Below, piece after piece: positions 62,166 through 64,000 of a stretch of DNA of 64,000 nucleotides. Source of the DNA: Microcoleus sp. AS-A8 (lineage in GTDB: Bacteria > Cyanobacteriota > Cyanobacteriia > Cyanobacteriales > Coleofasciculaceae); the NCBI GenBank assembly GCA_039962225.1, contig JAMPKV010000006.1, positions 124,001 to 188,000 on the forward strand, written 5' to 3'. The position numbers were made by a program, and so were the translations under genes. Under the pieces are notes generated by a model, which saw only the letters and a list, made by a program, of their open reading frames with translations, made no database searches and was not told where the DNA came from. Numbering within the stretch: the first letter of the stretch is position 1; every line of letters starts with the position of its first letter.

Positions 62166-62820
62166 AGTACTATTCCTCGAAACACCACAGTCGGGTTTGA
62201 TTTTAGCTGAGATTTAAGGCTAACGGCTAATCGACTTTTTATTCCTTACTCAGAGTGAAGTTTTTCTCGCTGTTTGAGCAAGGAGTATAACTTTGGTGCA
62301 GTGAGCCTGGGAAAAGTATAAATCTGTAAGGCGACAAGAGCGATCGCCCTGATTAAACAACTTCACAAAACGAAAACGTGGCTGTCATGAGTCAGTCGTC
62401 AGTCTTTAGTTAAGGAAACAACGGACAATTGACAACTCACCCCTAACCGTTTCATGCCACATCCTTTAAGCGTGGCTCAGCTTAATCATCACCAACCTTG
62501 ATGAATGCACACACCCTAAACGTCAAGAATCTGTCCAATCCTGATGTAGTACCTTATAATACAAACATCCCATCCACCAAAGCCAAGATGCTCCAGGATA
62601 CGGCCCAAATTCCTTTAGTATCCTGCGCTAGCGTCATGCCAATGTTTGTGTGACGCGCTACTGTGCATAGGTAAGGGATTTCTAAAAAATAGGTTACCCA
62701 ATTTTGTGGAGCCGATGACACGAGGAATAACGGGTTAAGTTTCTTGCATCCAAAATAGTCTGAGTTTCTTGCATCCAAAATAGTCTGACTCCCAAGTCCT
62801 ATTGGCATAAGAGGAACTGA
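62166..62820. other. Intergenic region between porin and kptA
   Basis: This 655-base divergent spacer contains GCGATCGC at about 62340 and a tandem 25-base duplication (62739-62788) close to kptA. The 84-codon minus frame at 62554-62808 is not credible. Promoters for both genes should be here. Confidence 0.5.
62739..62788. repeat. Tandem 25-bp duplication upstream of kptA
   Basis: The sequence GTTTCTTGCATCCAAAATAG followed by TCTGA occurs twice without gap. It lies 33 bases before the kptA start, so it is in or near the promoter or leader. Confidence 0.85.
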
Positions 62821-63366
62821 ATGAACAATTCTCGCCTAATCAAAATCAGCAAATATCTGAGTAAACATCTTCGACACACACCTGCACAAATTGGCATCGA
62901 ACTTTCTCCCGGCGGCTGGGTGGCTGTCGATGAACTTCTGGCTGCCTGTAACAAGCGCTCCTTTCTCATCAACCGGAGTGAATTGGATGAAGTCGTCGCC
63001 AACAACGACAAAAAACGATTTTCCTTCGATTCCACAGGCACCTTAATTCGTGCTAATCAAGGCCATAGTGTAGAGGTGGATTTGCAATTAGAACCAGCGA
63101 TTCCGCCTGATATTTTGTACCATGGGACAGGGCACGGTGCTGTTGAGGCAATTCTTCAGGATGGTCTTTGCAAAATGTCACGGCACCATGTCCATTTATC
63201 GACTGATATCACGACAGCTCAAAAGGTAGGAACACGGCACGGTCGTCCAGTTGTCTTTCAAGTAAATGCTGCCGCCATGTATGAGGATGGTTATACGTTC
63301 TACTGTTCTGAAAATAGAGTTTGGTTAGTTGATAGTGTTCCATCCCAGTATCTACATACAGTCTGA
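62821..63366 (+). CDS. kptA: RNA 2'-phosphotransferase, Tpt1/KptA family
   Basis: Tpt1/KptA moves an internal RNA 2'-phosphate to NAD, giving ADP-ribose 1'',2''-cyclic phosphate and nicotinamide. The 181-residue product has LIKISKYLSKHLRHTP (catalytic Arg18-His19), the winged-helix N-terminal part, then SFDSTGTLIRANQGHS (catalytic Arg), LYHGTGHGAVEAIL (NAD-site HGT) and HVHLSTDITTAQKVGTRHG plus RPVVFQV (last Arg). All four core residues are present. Bacteria have no known tRNA splicing substrate of this kind; role is unclear. It is followed 31 bases later by a Nudix gene. Confidence 0.94.
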   Translation: MNNSRLIKISKYLSKHLRHTPAQIGIELSPGGWVAVDELLAACNKRSFLINRSELDEVVANNDKKRFSFDSTGTLIRANQGHSVEVDLQLEPAIPPDILYHGTGHGAVEAILQDGLCKMSRHHVHLSTDITTAQKVGTRHGRPVVFQVNAAAMYEDGYTFYCSENRVWLVDSVPSQYLHTV

Positions 63367-63397
63367 TTTATTTAGCAACGAATGACAACATCTCACT

Positions 63398-63835
63398 ATG
63401 CGAAAGGTCAAATCTTGCGGCTTCATCGTGATGCGGACTCAACCCAAATTAAGTTTCTTATTGCTGATGAAGCATTCCTCTCGCTACGACTTACCCAAAG
63501 GTCATATTGAAGTCGGTGAAAATGATTTAAGCTGTGCCTTTCGTGAACTCTATGAGGAGACGGGAATTGCAGCGAGTACTTTACATTTAGATCAAACTTT
63601 TCGTTTCACGACTATTTATCAAACTTATGAGCAGCGGTTTGGGCAAGAAATTGTGGAGAAAACATTGGTAATTTTTTGGGGATGGTTGAAACAAGACGTC
63701 AAGTTACAGCTCAGTGAGCATGACGCTTATATGTGGGTGGAATGGAACCCACCTCATGCTATTCAGAAAAAAACGGTTGACCCTTTGTTGGCAGAATTGG
63801 AGCAATATTTTTACAGAAATGAAATCACCTTATAG
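63398..63835 (+). CDS. Nudix hydrolase next to kptA
   Basis: The 145-residue product has a perfect Nudix box: GHIEVGE, seven residues, RELYEETGI (about 35-57). The N-terminal KVKSCGFIVMR and DLPKGHIE resemble the Ap4A/(di)nucleotide polyphosphate hydrolase branch. It is 31 bases downstream of kptA on the same strand, so an operon is likely. Since KptA releases a phosphorylated ADP-ribose, a pyrophosphatase that breaks down this or a related dinucleotide is an attractive idea, but the substrate is not shown by the sequence. Confidence 0.9.
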   Translation: MRKVKSCGFIVMRTQPKLSFLLLMKHSSRYDLPKGHIEVGENDLSCAFRELYEETGIAASTLHLDQTFRFTTIYQTYEQRFGQEIVEKTLVIFWGWLKQDVKLQLSEHDAYMWVEWNPPHAIQKKTVDPLLAELEQYFYRNEITL

Positions 63836-63911
63836 AAAGGATTCAAGTCATCAGTGTTTTTCTCAATCTTTGATTTTTAGAACATTTTTAAAGCATTAAT
63901 AATTTAAAATC

Positions 63912-64000
63912 ATGAATTCAGGCTATTTTAGTAACGAAGAAAATCCCACACGCCATAACCAGGAAAGTCGAGGTTTACTCGGAGCTGGTTGGCGGCCTTT
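63912..64000 (+). CDS. Start of a hypothetical gene (cut by the right edge)
   Basis: An ATG at 63912 opens a frame to the window end (MNSGYFSNEENPTRHNQESR and 9 more residues). It follows the Nudix gene by 76 bases in A/T-rich DNA with no strong ribosome-binding site. The fragment is too short to identify. Confidence 0.4.
   Translation, partial: MNSGYFSNEENPTRHNQESRGLLGAGWRP

Noticed and set aside
1-64000. tRNA genes
   Set aside because: A search by eye for T-loop GGTTCRAATCC with matching acceptor arms gave only chance partial matches such as GGGTTCAAATAT at 26567.

Overview
The window is chromosomal DNA of a cyanobacterium. Evidence: many copies of the HIP1 octamer GCGATCGC inside and between genes, a Ycf54 homologue (chlorophyll cyclase partner), a CpcS/CpeS-type phycobiliprotein lyase, an SLH-domain iron-uptake porin, and the gene run folD - geranylgeranyl diphosphate synthase - divergent PAP2. 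Long intergenic spacers full of short dispersed repeats, HEAT/HAF repeat proteins and an IS200/IS605-type tnpB suggest a large genome, probably of a filamentous species; the genus is not determined here.

Layout. 1-10.3 kb: the 5' part of a fatty acyl-CoA/ACP synthetase, small secreted or lipoproteins, a Nudix/OB-fold-like pair, folD-crtE-PAP2, then a minus-strand group with ycf54 and pdxJ. 10.9-13.7 kb: mutS with a small repeat-derived insertion. 13.8-19.2 kb: a HAF-repeat exported protein, a metallophosphoesterase and a soluble triple-PAS histidine kinase. 20.7-25.9 kb: pstS-pstC-pstA-pstB followed by an orphan sulfate-binding protein. 26.3-37 kb: two XRE regulators, an SGNH hydrolase, an 18-repeat HEAT protein, galT, a DUF6174 protein, a HEAT-repeat protein fused to a protein tyrosine phosphatase, surE and a stand-alone sensory domain protein. 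37.8-47.1 kb: a CSP41-like NAD(P)-fold protein, a PRC-barrel/DUF2382 protein, pgsA, an exopolysaccharide-type sugar transferase, and an Hsp70-like ATPase paired with a 1026-residue acidic protein. 47.7-51.5 kb: a Crp-family regulator, a universal stress protein, a DUF2232 membrane protein and cobT. 52.7-62.2 kb: the phycobiliprotein lyase, a solo tnpB element, a periplasmic binding protein, a secreted protein, a giant Gly/Ser/Thr-rich repeat protein and the porin. 62.8-64 kb: kptA with a Nudix gene, and the start of another gene.

Most genes are housekeeping, photosynthesis or nutrient genes. Points of interest: (i) the HEAT-phosphatase fusion; (ii) the Hsp70-like ATPase without a peptide-binding domain and its giant acidic neighbour; (iii) the intact tnpB with readable end structures, one of which matches a short repeat scattered over the window; (iv) the kptA-Nudix pair; (v) several ordinary genes (mutS, the HEAT-phosphatase, cobT, the Hsp70-like gene) carrying in-frame insertions that look like intergenic repeats or low-complexity spacer; and (vi) a surface-type protein built of several unrelated tandem-repeat tracts. 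No tRNA, rRNA, CRISPR array or complete defence island was seen.
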